Shown here one piece after another: positions 29,501 through 30,108 of a stretch of DNA of 30,108 nucleotides (position 1 is the first letter of the stretch; every line of letters begins with the position of its first letter). Below the pieces are notes generated by a model. That model searched no databases and was not told where the DNA came from. It was given only the letters and a program-made list of their open reading frames with translations. The DNA comes from a virus: IMG/VR virus record IMGVR_UViG_3300029995_000032, positions 1 through 30,108 of that record; one strand, written 5' to 3'. The position numbers were made by a program, and so were the translations under genes.

Positions 29501-30108
29501 AACTTTAAATTGGTCTGATGGTTATATAGATCGTGCGGATAAAACCTATACTTTAGCTGCTGGAACTTTAGCAACAGCTAGTGCTTGCTATATAATTGCA
29601 ACTTTAAACGATAGTACCAATATTGCTACTTTGAGTAAATCTATTGCTGGAACTGGTTTACCCACATTAACGGATTTACAAGTAATTATAGCAATTACAT
29701 CAGATTGGGCAACAGGGCAAGGAAATTATATATGCTTTGTTAGACAAGCTAACTCTGCATCTTTCGAAGGAGCTTTAATACGTGACGCGACTATAACTGA
29801 TGCTAAAATAACTGGAACTTTATCAGCTAACAAAATAACAAGTCTTAATGGAAGTACTTCTATAACCGGTGAAGGTGTTACCTTAATTGATATAAACAAC
29901 ACGTCAACTTCAGCTTCAAGTGCAGCAAGTAGTGCTGCTAGTGCTGCTAGTGCTGCTCAATCTACTGCAAACGGTGCTGCTAATTCAGCTTCTACTGCCA
30001 ATAGTTTGCTTGCCGATATTGCATCGGATTCTAAATTAACGCCTAATGAAAAAATAGCAGTTAAAAAAGAGTATGACTCAATTGTTGCTGAAAACGATTT
30101 AATTTTAA
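26529..30108 (+). CDS. Host-specificity protein J-like tail tip protein, partial
   Basis: The frame opens at ATG 26529, directly after the previous stop, and is unbroken to the window end, at least 1193 codons. Residues 5-45 are hydrophobic. The hub part begins TVQPHRIIYGEV, the standard start of J-like central tail tip proteins. A fibronectin type III-like domain spans about residues 640-740. A C-terminal Ala/Ser-rich helix repeats from about 1130, followed by LTPNEKIAVKKEYDSI, a segment common to phage tip proteins. It determines receptor binding. Codon use near 29180-29390 is more GC-rich. The end lies outside the window. Confidence 0.9.
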   Translation, partial: MPPLVVALAVYIGTIAATIVVYGSIIITLASIAYSAYMMATMEKPSSQSDATNRTQTVRSTVQPHRIIYGEVMTGGVLVYAQSHSIDPETNLKVDGTNIYISLVVVFCAHEVEQIKEIWLNDKLSTDVAFKKHVDFQAEQGFSTRIPDPTGDSENGIYVWTKTRDEILEHDGSWVHINKYTGTLTQEADPFLMSLPPNPSSIISSYPQSGLNDLVIKNNDDGTGTFTGIGVAVFTIKLSDLASNAGATAGFPNDTFTWKEQKYEGDGSTLDNAASGTLSITGDYQLLAEGIQIKFSALTGHSIGQTWEIRVFDGSPWTSDCKLTNRAYVVVTMEKNDTIFPNGLPNVKALILGNNKIYNPRTELTNYSNNWALCVNNYLTSKFGLNAVYEEDINETVLIAAANICDEDVLSANGATQKRYPINGSFTVDKTPTAIMNEIFATAYGAITWTQGQYRILPAAYYAPDLTFYGMNSSIVGLTDSDLRGSIKVRPLSSMKDKFNTVKGTFVSTETWQTIDFPKVTNALYLEEDGGIEIVKDIQLSYVTDAGMAQRIAKIVLEKSRQSIAVDFPAKWSAFPLAVGDNVPITINYLGWAQKIFTVRDWKMNPEGGIDLQLQEDAIGCYAWNSGEETTVDLAPNTILPDARIVSKPIQLASNYRRYDTNSNTNTRMDLYITWSAGDGRAVKYQVQYEEPSAAIWLSIPDTSDTVATVNNLLEGTYNIRVRAISALGVMSDWVTTSCYVPLPDFVIPDITGLEIFGQGNITEFVGKDIKLDWRKVSPRVSSTVDSTASVNQNNSWFRYYELKVFTENDVLLRTEYLATESYNYDYEKNYADNSGLPKRNVKFELRAVSTWGEVSANPAKLEVNNPPVAKLTGIVLTGGVNIFSVALPVPLDSDFAGFIVCASQTSGFTPGTSNQINTGGSEAQVTKTAATVGVWYVRAAAYDSFGSDGAIYSDEYSVTVNSFSIDAGNLDAAQRVDFYIRNSNFYFATATLNWSDGYIDRADKTYTLAAGTLATASACYIIATLNDSTNIATLSKSIAGTGLPTLTDLQVIIAITSDWATGQGNYICFVRQANSASFEGALIRDATITDAKITGTLSANKITSLNGSTSITGEGVTLIDINNTSTSASSAASSAASAASAAQSTANGAANSASTANSLLADIASDSKLTPNEKIAVKKEYDSIVAENDLIL

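Noticed and set aside
1-30108. CRISPR arrays, transposons or integrase/attachment sites
   Set aside because: No regularly spaced repeats, transposase, recombinase or att-like core next to a tRNA was seen.

Overview
The window is one strand-coherent block of a tailed-phage genome (or prophage) with an HK97-type head and a long, non-contractile siphovirus tail. Every gene I can support is on the + strand. The DNA is AT-rich. A nested spanin pair, a second lipoprotein signal and TTGACA-type sigma70 promoters point to a Gram-negative host, most likely in the Pseudomonadota. I cannot name the host genus. Recognition of families is from memory of their motifs; no search was run.

Layout. 1-577 is gene-free, very AT-rich and origin-like, and ends in a promoter. 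578-3041 is a tightly overlapping operon of small accessory genes, including a VRR-NUC nuclease and a membrane-anchored lysozyme-like protein. 3042-3203 holds a promoter and a structured leader for a 209-aa protein. 3834-4130 is a roughly 280-nt stretch with many hairpins and a strong terminator, the best candidate here for an undescribed structured RNA. 4134-5832 is the lysis cassette: NlpC/P60-like endolysin, holin-like protein and nested i-/o-spanin genes, with small Cys-rich ORFs in between. 5895-10676 is the packaging region: HNH endonuclease, more tiny Cys-rich proteins, small terminase, a GIY-YIG homing-type endonuclease and large terminase. 10677-10949 contains two promoters around an sRNA-like unit, then a structured leader. 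10950-15102 encodes a small membrane protein, portal, a 59-aa protein, a bacterioferritin, the prohead protease and the major capsid protein. 15153-19042 holds decoration-like proteins, connector genes and two predicted exported small proteins. 19077-30108 is the tail: tube, G/G-T chaperones made by -1 frameshifting, a gp10-like protein, tape measure, tail-tip proteins and a J-like host-specificity protein that runs off the window.

How it fits together. TerS/TerL and HNH package DNA through the portal into a protease-matured HK97 capsid. Connector proteins join it to the tail tube, whose length is set by the tape measure with the help of G and G-T. Endolysin, holin and spanins release progeny. 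Five sigma70-like promoters, several intrinsic terminators and hairpins between genes suggest segmented transcription and considerable RNA-level control.

The most notable points are: a bacterioferritin with an intact ferroxidase site but no heme-ligand Met, placed between portal and protease; the structured RNA at 3849-4130 with complementary apical loops, one of which also matches the Shine-Dalgarno region of the head operon; a textbook frameshift site in the tail chaperone gene; and a Shine-Dalgarno separated from its start codon by a 13-bp hairpin.
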